Shown piece after piece: positions 51,546-63,860 of a stretch of DNA of 64,000 bases. The DNA is taken from the NCBI GenBank assembly GCA_028023455.1, contig JAQFVV010000945.1, positions 62,001 to 126,000 on the forward strand. Direction: 5' to 3'. Source of the DNA: Epiperipatus broadwayi (lineage: Eukaryota > Onychophora > Udeonychophora > Euonychophora > Peripatidae). The position numbers and the translations under genes were made by a program. Under the pieces are notes generated by a model, which was given only the letters and a program-made list of their open reading frames with translations, had not been told where the DNA came from and searched no databases. Each line of letters starts with the position of its first letter. The stretch's first letter is position 1.

Positions 51546-51739
51546 CACTAAAATATATTAAAAATACAAAACTGTGAAAGGGTTAACTATTCAAATTTCA
51601 ACATTTTTCTATCATCTCCTAATGGAAATCTGGGTTAATAGTTAACTATTTCAATTTTATAAATCCAATTTACCCACTTTAGTTTGAACACTTTTAGGCA
51701 AAAACTTTTATTGTACATATATGCATACACAATCTTACA

Positions 51740-52440
51740 TTTTGACTGTATAAATGTTGTACCTAGGCATCTAAAATATATAATTAAAAATAGATAAATA
51801 AATATGAATTCTTATAAAGCACAATGTCAGCATGTAATACTTAGTACATGCACCTTGAGTGTTTAATTTATTACAAGAGAGACCTCTACAAATCTAAACG
51901 CAAAATTCAACTTTATAAAGATAAAAGTGGCCTCTTATCTTCAACCTATTTTTCTAAATATGTAGGCAAATCTAAAGCATTTTGATTTGGGAGCATGAAG
52001 CTAATAAATTCTTCACTGATTAAGTCCACTATTTCTGTTAAACATTAACGATTGTGAAATCTTATGATTTACAATGAATTAATAGTCAGATCTTAAATTT
52101 AGAAATATTTTGAATCAATTTAAAATTGTAAATATTAATTCTTATTAAGCGCAATGTACTAAGGTTATAGCCTTATTTAAGTATAAATAAATATGTTAAA
52201 ACACAAATGGCTCTATGAGAGTTTAAATTTATATTTACAATGGACTCATGAATTTGTAAGGCACCAATGATCCATAATATTGTATCTTCTTTGCTATTGG
52301 TGCCTTACAAATTCATGAGTCCATTGTAAATATAAATTTAAACTCTCATAGAGCCATTTGTGAATAAACATATTTATTTATCTATTTTTAATTATATATT
52401 TTAGTTGTTTAGGTACAACATTTATACAGTATATTCAGAT
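51740..52440. repeat. nested inverted repeat with 67 bp perfect palindrome
   Basis: Inner arms 52202-52268 (CACAAATGGCTCTATGAGAG ... AAGGCACCAAT) and 52296-52362 are perfect inverted copies with a 27 bp loop. Outer arms 51747-51806 (TGTATAAATGTTGTACCTAG ... AATAGATAAATAAATATG) and 52368-52436 are also inverted. The words AATTCTTATAAAGC / AATTCTTATTAAGC recur directly at 51810 and 52138. It looks like a foldback formed in two steps. Confidence 0.75.
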
Positions 52441-52479
52441 TGTCCAAATATTTAGTGCATAAGAGGGAAAAAGCCACTT

Positions 52480-52640
52480 AAAACAGGAAAAACTCTCCAT
52501 ACAGTAGTGCCACTCAGTGGAAGCCAGAGTAATCAATGTATGTCAGAAGACCCTTAATTACTCTGGCTAGTATTGAGTGGCACTACTGTATGGAGAGTTT
52601 TGTCAGTTTTAATAACAGTTATAAGAAAGCATAAGAAATG
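52480..52640. repeat. foldback FB1, copy f
   Basis: AGGAAAAACTCTCCATACAG, GAAGCCAGAGTAATCAATG and the inverted ATTACTCTGGCTAGTATTGA, GTGGCACTACTGTATGGAGA make a tight hairpin with no internal hammerhead. The flank ATAACAGTTATAAGAAAGCA is shared with copy g at 63.4 kb. Confidence 0.7.
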
Positions 52641-53120
52641 GTATTATGTAATGTTTAGTGTTTTAAAAAGCCATTTGTTTCATGATTTTATTTATTATAT
52701 AGGGTTACCCAAATCTATAAGGTACTTGCAAACAAGCTAACCATACTTAGTTATAATATTTTTGTTATATTTATAATTACCCAAATATGCATAGCAGTGA
52801 ATGGTACTTACATTAGCTTTACATTTTAGTAATCTTTATTAGTCTCCCTTTCCATTTAGCTTTACTATTCATGAAACAATATTGCCTTCTTAGGCATTGT
52901 TTATATATGGTTTAGAATAGTTTCCTTCACAATATATATATATAAATTATTAATCAATGTCTGTATTCCAATTATAATAAAATATATATAATTATTTAAA
53001 ACGATACAATAATTAATACAGTAAAAATATTTTAAAAACAAATATATACCACAATTTAATAGTACTTTCAACTATCTATGTAGTCATTGTCAACTAGATT
53101 CAAATTGTATTATACTAAGT

Positions 53121-53225
<105 letters not shown>

Positions 53226-53728
53226 TTTTAAGTGCTATAGATATTGATAAAATAAAATATACTTGGATATCAATACCATTTATTTGTAATGAACAAGTGA
53301 AATTTATAAAACAGATATATAAAAATATATGTCGAGTCGCATTTTATACTACTACTAATTTAAATAGATTAATAAATAATTAAAAAAAATAGATGTAGTA
53401 TTTTAAATCAAAGTTGTGCAATATATAAATGCCTGTGTGTTTGTGGAAAGGCATATATAGGTGAATCTTGATGTACATTGGAGAAAAGATCAAAGGAGCA
53501 TTTGTTGCTATGTAAACGAGTACAAAAAATCAAGACAAGAGAATGTTAGAAATGATGATGTATCACCGTCAGTATTTTTTGATCATAATGTAACATGTAA
53601 TTATGGTTTTGATTTTGATTTTAATAAAGTTAAGATTTTGTGTATTGAAAGAAATAATAATAAATGCAAAATTAAAGAAGCTATGTTAATAAAAAGTGAA
53701 AAACAAATAGACAGTCTGCCAATGTAAA
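53226..53728 (+). pseudogene. Penelope-like RT thumb and GIY-YIG remnants
   Basis: The frame 53226-53383 ends with VAFYTTTNLNRLINN. After stops, 53413-53500 reads CAIYKCLCVCGKAYIGES, a stop, then CTLEKRSKEH. The frame from 53461 continues with FDHNVTCNYGFDFD and NNKCKIKEAMLIKSEKQ. These fit, in order, the end of the reverse transcriptase, the GIY-YIG motif with its Arg/His helix, and the C-terminus. A stop right after GES and two frame changes make it inactive. Confidence 0.65.
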
Positions 53729-53999
53729 AATTAATGAATTGTGGGAAAATTGATGTATGACATATTACTTTTTGTTTACATTTGTAACAGTTTTTTTTAT
53801 AATACAATTTGAATCTAGTTGACAATGACTACATAGATAGTTGAAAGTACTTCTATTAAATTGTGGTATATATTTGTTTTTTAAAATATTTTTATTGTAT
53901 TAATTACTGTATTGTTTTGAATATATATATATGCATGTAACAAAATAATACAATAAATGTCTACTAATAAAAATATTGTAATAAAATGTAAATATATTC

Positions 54000-54185
54000 C
54001 AAATAACGTTAAATGACAAAATAAATTCCAATCTGAACTTTAACCAATTGTAGTACTTTCAATTATTTCAACCAAAATGACTTACTTTTAAGTCAGTTTG
54101 GTTGAAAATGATTATGAATATAATTGAAAGCACTGCTATTGATTAAAGTTTATAGTGGGATTTACTTGGAATATATTTACATTTT
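54000..54185. repeat. hairpin element, about 90 bp arms
   Basis: AAATATATTCCAAATAACG ... TTCAACCAAAATGACTTAC is inverted as TAAGTCAGTTTGGTTGAAAA ... TACTTGGAATATATTTA, meeting near 54093. Arms are roughly 80% alike by eye. It directly follows the Penelope flank and may be part of the same insertion. Confidence 0.6.
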
Positions 54186-54189
54186 ATTA

Positions 54190-54193
54190 TTTA

Positions 54194-54224
<31 letters not shown>

Positions 54225-57200
54225 TGAAGCAGTTGGATCTGAGTTCGATCCTAGTTTCATGACATCTAGCCATAAGCCCACTTCAAACCCTAGTACTAAC
54301 CTTAAATTTCTAATGCAATGGAGCTTTATACATTCAATCCACGCTAATTTCCATAAAGAATAACTTATTTCATAAATGCATATTAAAATTAATTAGTTTC
54401 AGATTTAAATTGATCAATTCTATTAATAAATTCACGACAGAATTATTCATGAATTTATACATTATAAATGCGTGGATTGTGCGTATATATTTGTAAATTT
54501 TAAATATATATAATTGTTTGAAAGTTTCATTGCGTCAGGAATGTTTGATTTTATTTTTAAATATTTTGCTAAAGTTTTATTGATTAAAAGCTACATTCTT
54601 TCGATACGCTTTCAGATTTTCCCTTTCCAAAAACAACAGTTAAAGTTTTATTAATTAGAAAAAAGATAAGGATTTCCTAATTAAAATCATTTTCTGATTT
54701 TAAGAATTCATTTTCTAATTAGAAAATGAATTCAAGTTAATGAGTTTGAAAGCCTTATCGAAGGAATGTATCTAAAAACAACCAGTAAATCTAAAAACAT
54801 TGATAATGAAAGAAGCGCTAGCCTGAAGGCATCAAAGGACAGTATATATATAGCTCTGAAAAGTTTGGAAAGAAGCCATCTTTGTTGTAGAGAAGTGCAG
54901 TAAACTCTGTGCATTTTAAATAGTGTTTCGATCATGGTAAGGGGCTAAACATCAGGAATCTGGCTATCGGTTCCTGAAGTCCCCTGAAAATCTTCAATGG
55001 AGCTGCTGAATCTTTTCTGGACCAATCATGCTGCTAAAATTATGAAAAGCCACTAAATGCTGTTCAAGTAATCGATCAAATGCATGCCCATGTTTTTACC
55101 AACTCAGACGTATAACCTAAGGATCCACCCAGAAGAAATGGGTAATATATTTCCATAATGAACATTAAACTTTCTGGCCAGTTTCGAACTTTACTGTACA
55201 CTCCCTTTAAGAGCTCTTTTCATTCTATAAATGTCATAATCTCTGTGTAAACTTACTTTTATTTATGCTATTATATCGTAATTCTCTCAACCTCTAGTCT
55301 TTAACTTTCTCTTTTCTTACTTGGTGGTTCATTTATATTATATACATATATATATATGTGTGTGTAATTTATTAAGGTTGTTATTTTAATTATATGCCAA
55401 TAATCTTTCAACTCGATAAACTTTGTTCTATTTGCCTTACATAGGAAATGTAATATTAAATCTGATAATAATTCTCGCCCATTAGAACTAGATTTATACA
55501 GTTCTACCAATCATCAAGTCGAAGAAAATTATTAAATGTGTGTTATTTTTATAATTGGCTAATAATAAATTATTAGCACCGTTTCTAATCTATGCCACCG
55601 CTATTTTCTCATTCCACTAATATTTATTTATTCAAATATAATCTTAAAATGTTTTTATTGCAAAAGGGCCGATAAAGGAATCAAATATATTCTAATTCAA
55701 ATTTCTGCTACTCGCTATTAATATTCAGGAAGGGGATTGGGGCATAATTAATATGATTTGCAAATACTTTAAAATAGTTTTCATTAAAAGCTCGTTTGAC
55801 TTTGATTAATTGATCAAGTCATCACATAGAGAATTCTATATGGGTTTTAGTATTCAAACGATGACTATCAAATCATCATCTTCAAACGTTGCTGACGTAG
55901 GGCAATTTTCCGCTCTGTTAGGCTGGTCGGTAATAATATTTCTGTTATTTTAAATTATCGAGGAAGAAAGCACTTCCTCTCCTGTTCATATTAGTCAAAG
56001 GTCATAAGACTGGTCAGATGCAAGCTGCCATAGAACTTCGATTATCGACTAGCTATCGTCTTTCAATTTCACTTTATAGCTCATAATTCGTCAGCACCGT
56101 TATCCTCTCTGTTCCAGTAAAGCCCGCTCTGATGCTCATAATTTGTGTTGAAATGATTTCAATTAAAGTCGAACAAATTATCAGATATATTTAATTAAAT
56201 AAGTTTTCCAATAAAGATTAAAGTTATGCCCTAAAATACGTATCTTGCTCTTCATGAATGGATTTGCGAATGTGAAAATAAATATCGCATTCTTTCATAT
56301 AAAATTAGAGTAATAACTTCCTTTACTAATGAATACCTTTATCTGCCTTTATTTTCTTGTTGGGGGAATAGACATAGAATTCCAATATTGCATAATATTC
56401 CTTGGCATATAATAAGGACCGCCACTCTTATTATAATTATACATTTTGTTAAAGTTTCGAGGTGATTAATATAATCATTATTTAAAATTCAAACAAAACA
56501 AATTATTATTATTAAATATTTTCTAAACACACTTGGTTTCTTAGTTCTTAATTCTTTTATAATTATTTTAATGTTAATACTCGCTGTCTGTGTTGGCAAC
56601 CCGAACATATACATATGAGTCAATTTAAAATTATTTTAGTCAGTTTATTATCAGATATTAATATCAGTTCAGGGGTCTCTGATTTTCACCAACCATTGAG
56701 CTAGTTTCTTGACGCATAGCACTGCACCGTTGATTTAGATTTCTACTAATCTGAGCTGTTGAGTTGAGTTTGAATTCAGTTTGATTCAGCTGAGTTTGGA
56801 TCCAACTTGTAGTTCTTTTTGGTGGGTTTTTCGACTGGTACAATATATATATATATATATTTGCAAATTTGTAAAAATGTTGATCAATCTAAAGCTTCAT
56901 TATATTGCAACTATATACTAATGCAAAAATTCAGACTAGCCTCACTAACTAGAAATATATTTCATGAACAATATTTGCCAAATTTTTGAGGTAGGGGATT
57001 AACCCTTTGGATCTTTATAGCTATGTTAGCACCTGATAGTTCCTACTTTGTGAGAGGTTGATATAATAAACAATATCACAAAATTCTCAATGAGAATATG
57101 AGATCCATGTGTTTAGTAACTATAGCATATGTAATAAGTTAAATTGTTCACAAAATGCAGTGAGAGGGTGATCTAAATTATTATGCTGGTTGATGGTTGT

Positions 57201-58185
57201 AATAGATGGAGTTTAAGATAAGAGTATATTTATATATATTGCTGCCCAAAATAATGTTTTCTGGCAGATGAATAAATGAAATATAAATAAAGTCAAAATA
57301 TTTATTGCGTCTAGGAATTCACCACCTGGTTCATTTGGCAGAATCACATGATTGCTAACAACAATTGCCATTTAAAACCGGACACTTCCAGTCATTTAGG
57401 TGACCTCATGAGAGATATAACTTAAGAAATACCTGGTTATATTCTGAACAAAATGTGTTGCCGTCACAGTATTTTCAGATTATAAATTGCTACTTTGAAC
57501 ATGACACAGTAACTCTTGCTTTAACTCTCAAATGACTTTCCGTTTCACTGATGTGATTAATAAATAGGCTGATCTAGATATATGATTGGCCTGTTTAAGC
57601 CAATGGCTATTTATTTACATTACTGTTATTTCATTGGTCATCTGCATAGTATAGTGGATCTAATCTAGAAAGTTCTATAATTTATAATAAATCTGAGAAA
57701 AAACTTAAATCAAGTCCACAAACAATATACAAAAAAAATACAACATTATTTTAACTGTTATAGGTAATCTCTGCCCTTCATCAGTGAGGCCAAATGCTGT
57801 AGAAAAACATTTTAGAACCTTTTATATGATGACCAAAAAATCTAACACACTGAAGGTGCTGAAATGGCTTTTAACAGCATGTGATTTTGTTGGTCAATAT
57901 TTAGTACTATTTATGGATTCCAGCTATTAGTAGGAAACCTTGGAACCATGAGGGACTCCACTCTCTTTATGCATATATTAGACAAATACATGCAAAAAAA
58001 TAACTTGCCTTAAGGATGCAATTTTCAAACAAAACTATTGTTACAGCAGACCTTAATATTTTTTTCCAGTAAAATAATCAAATAGTTACTTGGGAGATGA
58101 GGTGACCTTTAAGCACCAGAAATGACAGAAGGAACTTTGATGTAATAACCCATGTCTGTTACTTCAATTCTCAACTAAACTGCAC
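54190..58185. other. long spacer without recognised genes
   Basis: (CT)n(TA)n microsatellite at 54194-54222, then a weak tRNA-like piece (GGATCTGAGTTCGATCC) at 54234. From 54.7 to 56.8 kb base composition is slightly more mixed, but I find no conserved frame. Minus-strand frame 54732-54935 and 55301-55510 have no domain. One candidate promoter is listed separately. Confidence 0.3.
54843..54853 (+). promoter_or_regulatory. candidate TATA box with ATG-donor 80 bp downstream
   Basis: TATATATATAG is followed at 54934 by ATG directly joined to GTAAGG (54937-54942). This could be a promoter with a short first exon ending in the start codon. TA runs are common here, so chance is likely. Confidence 0.12.
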
Positions 58186-58189
58186 AGAT

Positions 58190-58612
58190 TATATTTTTTT
58201 ACCCACATATGTATATCAGAGGAGATTTGAACACAGATTTTTAAGCTCTCTTCAGATATCCACTCCATCTTATACAAATAACTCAAATGCCCACCACATA
58301 TATATGAAAAAGCTAAATGATCTCCAACATATGTATTTTGTGTTGAACCAGCACTCTTCACTTAGTATCGATCATCATCTTCCACCCACACATATATAAT
58401 TAGTGCTCAGCTTATATTAAGATAGAAAATCTTTAAACTTTAATGGACAGGCTTCAATCTGCTCCACCCTCCAATTCTTCAGTCATCCATATTATTGAAA
58501 ATCTGATGATGGAATGTTCAAAGCCCTTGTTGATGTCGATATTATTGTCATACTCATGTTGAACTTTAAGTCATTCTGACCCCTCATATGTAGGACCTTG
58601 AGTATGAACAGA
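58190..58612 (-). repeat. family-1 ribozyme repeat, decayed (copy K)
   Basis: On the plus strand: GATTTGAACACAGATTTTTA, CACTCCATCTTATACAAATA, ribozyme region 58318-58375 in reverse complement, GGACAGGCTTCAATCTGCTC, CTGATGATGGAATG, ATACTCATGTTGAACTTTAA and GACCCCTCATATGTAGGACC. The minus-strand core is GTGAAGA ... AAAA, so dead, but TACATATG and TTGGAGATCAT are kept. Its length and order match copies C and G. Confidence 0.6.
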
Positions 58613-58679
58613 ATACAGTCTGAATTTGTAATATTTGAATACAAAATATAACGTATTTACTTAGGCTTGATGTAATTAG

Positions 58680-58829
58680 AGTGAATTTGAACCCAGACTT
58701 CCAAGCTTCCTTCAGTCACCCACTCCGCCTTATACAACCAGCACCCATGACCACATACACATGAAAAGATAAATGATCTCCAATATATGAAGCAACTGAT
58801 AAGTGCTGCTTCAGCACAAAATACTAATA
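58680..58829. repeat. family-1 ribozyme repeat, left part (copy L), split
   Basis: AATTTGAACCCAGACTTCCA and CCTTATACAACCAGCACCCA are an inverted end. Then GCAACTGATAAGTGCTGCTT and CAGCACAAAATACTAATA form a decayed plus-strand core (CTGATAA, AAAA). The unit is interrupted by a Tigger-like insertion exactly at the helix III/helix I junction and resumes at 59940. Confidence 0.6.
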
Positions 58830-59937
58830 CACCCGGTCTCGTTTTATGCGATAGATAGGTTCCTCAGAAAACACGTGCAAAAATAGATGTAACTTACATT
58901 GAAAAAGGGGGATGTGGTCTGTGATTTTTCAAAATTCGTGTAAAAGCAAAGCACCAATGTAAAATTACTTTAAAATTCGTGCAAAAAAAAAATAAGGAAA
59001 TAAAATATGACAAATAAAAAATTTCAAATTTGAAAAAAATTGATACAAGACAAACTTTTTTTAACTATAATATTTAATTTTATTCAAAATAATATATTTT
59101 TATGCATAATTTACAGTACAGTAATTTACATTTTTTAATACATGTTTTAATTATTGTCGCTATTTGCCGAAAAACACGTTCATTTGCACTCTCATGTTGT
59201 GTTAATGGTTTTCTGTTGACAACGTAATTAGTAATTAATCTTTGAGACAATGATTTTATTAATTGTTTATGAACTTAGACTTATGACAATAAAAAGACAT
59301 TTATTCACCACTGCTGGGAAAAATTTAATTAAAACTAACAACTAAAAATTAAATTCTTATTTTTGTCTTTAATTTTTTAATTTTCAATTCCATTTAAAAA
59401 TCAAATTTCATTTTACATCACATTAATTTCAAGTCGCCGTAAATAATTTTTAAATTGTTAATTACAATTAAAAATCAGATTTTAATTTTTAATTGTCAAA
59501 TTTAATTGTGCCCACTGCTATTACTCACCTTTTAAAAATAAACTTGCGAACCCTAAATGATTAATAATTGATTACGTTCTTTTTTAAAAAGCAAAAACAG
59601 AATGTGATTTAAAATGCAAAATTAACACGCACAATGTTTGAAGAAATTTACATTATAATCTTGTAAAATTTAATGTGTGTATACATAAAATATGGAAATC
59701 ATGATTTTAATTTCATTATTGCATAAAATCATACTATTATAAAGCACTGAAAATATTGAAATTACTAAGTTGAAAGTCGAATTCCGATAATGTGCTATTA
59801 CTTTCAATATAACGTAAGTGTGCGAAATTTATTATTTAAAGTAATAGCGCAATATCGGAGTTCGACTTCCAGTGAAACACGAATCGCGTAACTTCAAAAT
59901 CGTGTTAAATAAGTCCGTGTAAAAAGAGACCCAGGTG
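58830..59937. mobile_element. Tigger/pogo-like non-autonomous DNA element
   Basis: The ends are CACCCGGTCTCGTTTTATGC and, inverted, CACCTGGGTCTCTTTTTACA. It is flanked by TA on both sides (58828-58829 and 59938-59939), as for Tc1/mariner-superfamily insertions. Subterminal CGTGCAAAAA/TTTTTACACG words are also inverted. Length 1108 bp, no transposase frame. The interior is A/T-rich with many ATTTTTAATTG words. The open ribozyme repeat on both sides gives clean insertion points. Confidence 0.8.
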
Positions 59938-60065
59938 TATTGGAAATCATTTATTGTTTTTACATGTATGTGGTCATGTATATCAATTGTATAATATAGA
60001 GTGGATCACTAAAGGAAGCTTGAAGGACTGTGTTCAAATCTCCTCTAATTATATCAAGCTGAAGT
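59938..60065 (+). repeat. family-1 ribozyme repeat, right part (copy L)
   Basis: TTGGAAATCATTTATTG, GTGGTCATGTATATCAATTG, ATAATATAGAGTGGATCAC and GGACTGTGTTCAAATCTCC continue the unit broken at 58829. Confidence 0.65.
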
Positions 60066-61370
60066 ATATAGCTTATATTTGTATTCAAATACCACAGATG
60101 TATAGCAAATGCACGTATCTCAGTGCTGCTCCATCTTTCAGGTGATCGCTCCTGAGGTCTAAACTATTCGATTATTCCCTTTTTATGTAAGGCATGTTTT
60201 CATATGCGTGTAGGTAGGTATACATATAATTCTCTGATATTTTTTAAAATAAATACTCTACGAGAGAAATACAATATTTATAGAACAGATTTACATTTTA
60301 CTCGCCATCTTGACCATAAAACACAAAAATAAAAATATTCATAATAATTTATATTGTTGGTTTCCATAGTTATTTTAACTGTAGAAACTCAAATAAACTT
60401 CTCTTCTTTTTTTTTTGTTCGATAATAATTTTCAAGACGAAAAAGATTGCAAACTGTCAAAACATTTGGATTTTATTATTTAAACACAAATGCATCTTTT
60501 CCTAAAACGCATCCTTGTGAATTACAAGCATCAAAATGCTTTTATATAAAAAAATTAAAAAGATAAATAATTTTTCTTTAATTCAGAAATTCATAATAAA
60601 AATAAAAAGTGTATATCCTTCTGTGACAATAAAAACTATCAGATTTAAGGGAACTATAGTACAAAACAAAAATAATTTTGCCAAGATAAATTACTATTAA
60701 TGTTAAATCAGAAATAAAGATATTAATAAAATTGTGAATAAAATAAAACGTTAAATACAACTACAAGCACTTATAAAGAATGAATAAAACGCTAATATAC
60801 AGGTAAAAAACAAAATTGATATAAAGAGAGCCCTAAGTATAAACTACTTGCTTTAGTGGGCAATAATAACTATTTTTGTCTTGACTTTATTTAAAAACAA
60901 AAAAAAAAGGCATTATTTAAATTGTTATTTACAGGATATCATCAAAGACGTGATTCTTACGAATCCACATAGTATAAAAATATCTGAGTTCAAATCCATA
61001 TAACAACTTGAGTTAAAGATGAAACAGAGACCTCTAAAAAGAAATGAGAGATCAGTAAAAGTCCAAGAAAAAGTAGTTAGCTATTGTTGTCCACAGAGAG
61101 CAAATAATTTCACTTACTATAATTCCTGTTTTGACGTATATTTCCAATGAACTTTTTCGTCTGGTAATATTTATTCAAAGTATCCATTTATGATATCATG
61201 CCAACTAAATCCTGGCATGACTAATACATATCAAAATATATATACATGTTATCAAAGACTGATAATTACAATTAACAGTTATTAGTAACAACCCTGTTTC
61301 TAAATATATGTCTGTTATATGGAAATATCACCTCATTCCTTTATTTACATTCATATATCATTATCTAGTA
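60066..61370. other. AT-rich spacer
   Basis: Nothing is recognised. Short minus-strand frame 60578-60760 has no supporting evidence. Confidence 0.4.
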
Positions 61371-61374
61371 TATA

Positions 61375-62560
61375 TCTATATATCATCATTGCCAACCATT
61401 ATCAATCCACTGAAGAATGAAGATCTCTCCAAATTCAACCCATCTTCTCCAATCTCTAGCCTCTCTTTTCCACATCATCCCTGCACACTTTCTTCTTTCA
61501 TCCATCTATTTCACATATGGTCTCTTTCTGGGTCTTTTACAATCTCCTTGAATTTGGTTTAAGATTTCAATTGTCCATCTATTAGCATCTCTTCTAGTAA
61601 TATGTCCAGCCCATCTCAACTTCAGTCTTTTAATTTTTCAATGAGGTCAATAACACCTGTTTGTTCTCTTACCCATATATTGTGTTTTAGATTTCTTCTT
61701 GTTACTCCTAACATGCATCTCAACATACTTCTTTGAGTGGTCTGAAGTCTCTGTATTGCTCTTCTTTTAAGTGTCTAAGTCTCAGATCCATAATTAAAAA
61801 CCGGTAAAACATATTTATTAAAAATCTTCCTTTTCAAACATATATTTCTACCAAAAACACTACAATCAAGTTTAATGATTCATTTCATCCATTATGTTTC
61901 CATCTGTAGTAATAATCTGACCAAGCAATTAGTTGTTAACTTCCTCTAATACATCATAATCAGTCTTTATTTTCATCTTTTGAGCAAATCCATTAAACAT
62001 TACTTTATTCTTTTTAACTTTTACTTTTAGTCCTCCTTTCTTACTTTCATTTGATAATGCAACAATTCTTGAATTTCTAAAGCATTATTTGAAAAACAAC
62101 TACATACATCTGCAAAATCTAAATGACTTAAATAATCTTCTTTTACTTTTACTTATTTAACTTACCATTCTAATCTACAAAATACTTCTTGCAGCACTGC
62201 TGTAAATTTTTTTGGAGATATGGAGTCACCCTATCTTACACCCTTCTCAATGTTAACCTTCCTCATATCATTATGCATTCTAATTGTTGCTCATACATTT
62301 TTATAAATATTCCTCAGAATATGACAATATCCTGGATCTATACCTTGATGATTCAATGGTTTAATCTCTGAAGAAATGCTTATAGAATCAAATGCCTTTT
62401 CATAATCTACAAATCCAAAGCATAATGGCAACTCATACTCACTGGTCCATTCTATAACTTCTCTCAATATTTGGATATGGTCTATTGTACAAAAACCACT
62501 GGTAAATTCAGCTTGTTTTTTTGGTTGGTTGAAATCCAAAGTTTTATTGTAGCTGAGTTA
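61375..62560 (-). pseudogene. LINE family B, reverse transcriptase to C-terminus
   Basis: Minus-strand order: CTIDHIQILREVIEWTSEYE, LPLCFGFVDYEKAFDSISIS (first catalytic region, 62400-62500), then GDSISPKKFTAVLQEVFCRL, HLDFADVCSCFSNNALEIQE, and IFNKYVLPVFNYGSE, RLQTTQRSMLRCMLG, LKLRWAGHITRRDANRW. This is the RTE-like non-LTR reverse transcriptase layout common in animals. The second catalytic motif is FADV where FADD is expected, and several stops and shifts occur, so it is inactive. It is the longest LINE copy in the window. Fragments of the same family lie at 42.04, 44.69, 45.59 and 47.46 kb. Confidence 0.75.
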
Positions 62561-62612
62561 TAATTATCTTGGTAAAAAATTTGTATAAAACTGATAAAAA
62601 GCTTACAAGTCT

Positions 62613-63163
62613 GTAATATATATATATATATGACAATAGATGGCATTCTACCAAAAACACCGTCAAGTGTAGTTTTTTGTTTACATAAACGTCAGAGCAA
62701 GCATTCACTATCTCTAACTTTAATTTCCACCTTCAGATCATGATTTCAAGCTATTTGCTATCATCGTGAAGGACAGGAATAAGAAAATAGATCTAAACAC
62801 AAACTCTGAGCATTTATGAAACAGTTTCTATTCAGCTTGCAAGCGTGAATCTTTTAGAAATGTAATGTCTTCAAAATCAACATAGCAAGCCATATAGCTA
62901 CATGGGTCTGATCTCAGTTTAGCATCACCACATAGTAGAAGCCTCTGCAATATATATCATTGCAAGAAAGACCTCAAAGGTACATTTATGAAAAACAAAA
63001 AAACACAAGTTAAAAACTTGCTAACGCTTGTATTTATGACAATAGATGGTGTTCTACCAAAAACACCGTCAAGTGTAGTTTTTTGTTTACATAAACATCA
63101 GAGCAAGCATTCACTATCTCTAACTTTAATTTCCATCTATTGTCATATATATATATATATATC
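62613..63163. repeat. element with TA-run inverted ends and a 98 bp direct repeat
   Basis: ATATATATGACAATAGATGG at the left (to 62643) is inverted at the right (CCATCTATTGTCATATATAT from 63132). A 98 bp sequence (62632-62729: GACAATAGATGGCATTCTAC ... ATTTCCA) is repeated directly at 63038-63134, about 95% alike. The ends are set in (TA)n runs, as if insertion targeted them. No coding capacity. Confidence 0.6.
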
Positions 63164-63334
63164 AGTTATACTTGAACTTATGGTATGAATGCCACTTTGA
63201 GTAATGTTTACAGTTAAAATTTTAATTTTTCTTCTACTCAAGATGACAATTTATTTATTTATTTATATATTATTATATTGAAAATTGTAAAGTTTATACA
63301 TATTATTGTGTTTATAGCATTATAAAAATTTAAA

Positions 63335-63500
63335 ACAGGCAAACCTCTCCACACAGTAGTGCCACTCAGTGCAAGCCAGAGTAATCAATGGATGCCAGAA
63401 GGCTTGCACTGAGTGGCACTACTGTATGGAGAGTTTTGTCTGTTTTAATAACAGTTATGAGCAGGCATAAGAAATGTGATCATGTGGGGATTATAAAAAT
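63335..63500. repeat. foldback FB1, copy g
   Basis: AAACAGGCAAACCTCTCCAC, AGCCAGAGTAATCAATGGAT and TGCCAGAAGGCTTGCACTGA, then inverted GTGGCACTACTGTATGGAGA and GTTTTGTCTGTTTTAATAAC. It has no internal hammerhead. GGCATAAGAAATGTGATCAT at 63463 is the shared outer flank. Confidence 0.7.
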
Positions 63501-63534
63501 TTAAAAGTAAAATCACAAGTCCATAAAATCAATG

Positions 63535-63860
63535 AATGTTTTCTTCAGCTTGATGGGTATGATACTATAGAGACCATTATTGTAAAATCACACCTTCATT
63601 ACATTGGACATGTAAAATGAACGAACAACAGAAGATCTACTAAAAGGGTATTTTATGGTGAACTTGATCCTGGATTTTATAGGAGAGGTAGACCCCATCT
63701 GTCTTATAAGAATTATCTCAAAGCCATTCTAAAGAAGGCAATGCCAATTGTTTTCCATGGAAAGATATGGTAGACAATATAATACATTAGAGAGTTACAA
63801 TTAGATATGGTGTTGAAGTATTTTAGAAAGAAAAAATTCAGTTGTAAAGACATCATGAAA
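63535..63860 (+). pseudogene. non-LTR retrotransposon C-terminal fragment (third family)
   Basis: The plus strand reads GYDTIETIIVKSHLHYIGHV, a stop, then RVFYGELDPGFYRRGRPHLS and YKNYLKAILKKAMPI. The pattern ..LRW.GH..R ... YGEL..G.R..G.P..R.KD.LK is the usual end of a widespread animal LINE reverse transcriptase protein. It is distinct from families A and B above and is broken by stops. Confidence 0.6.
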
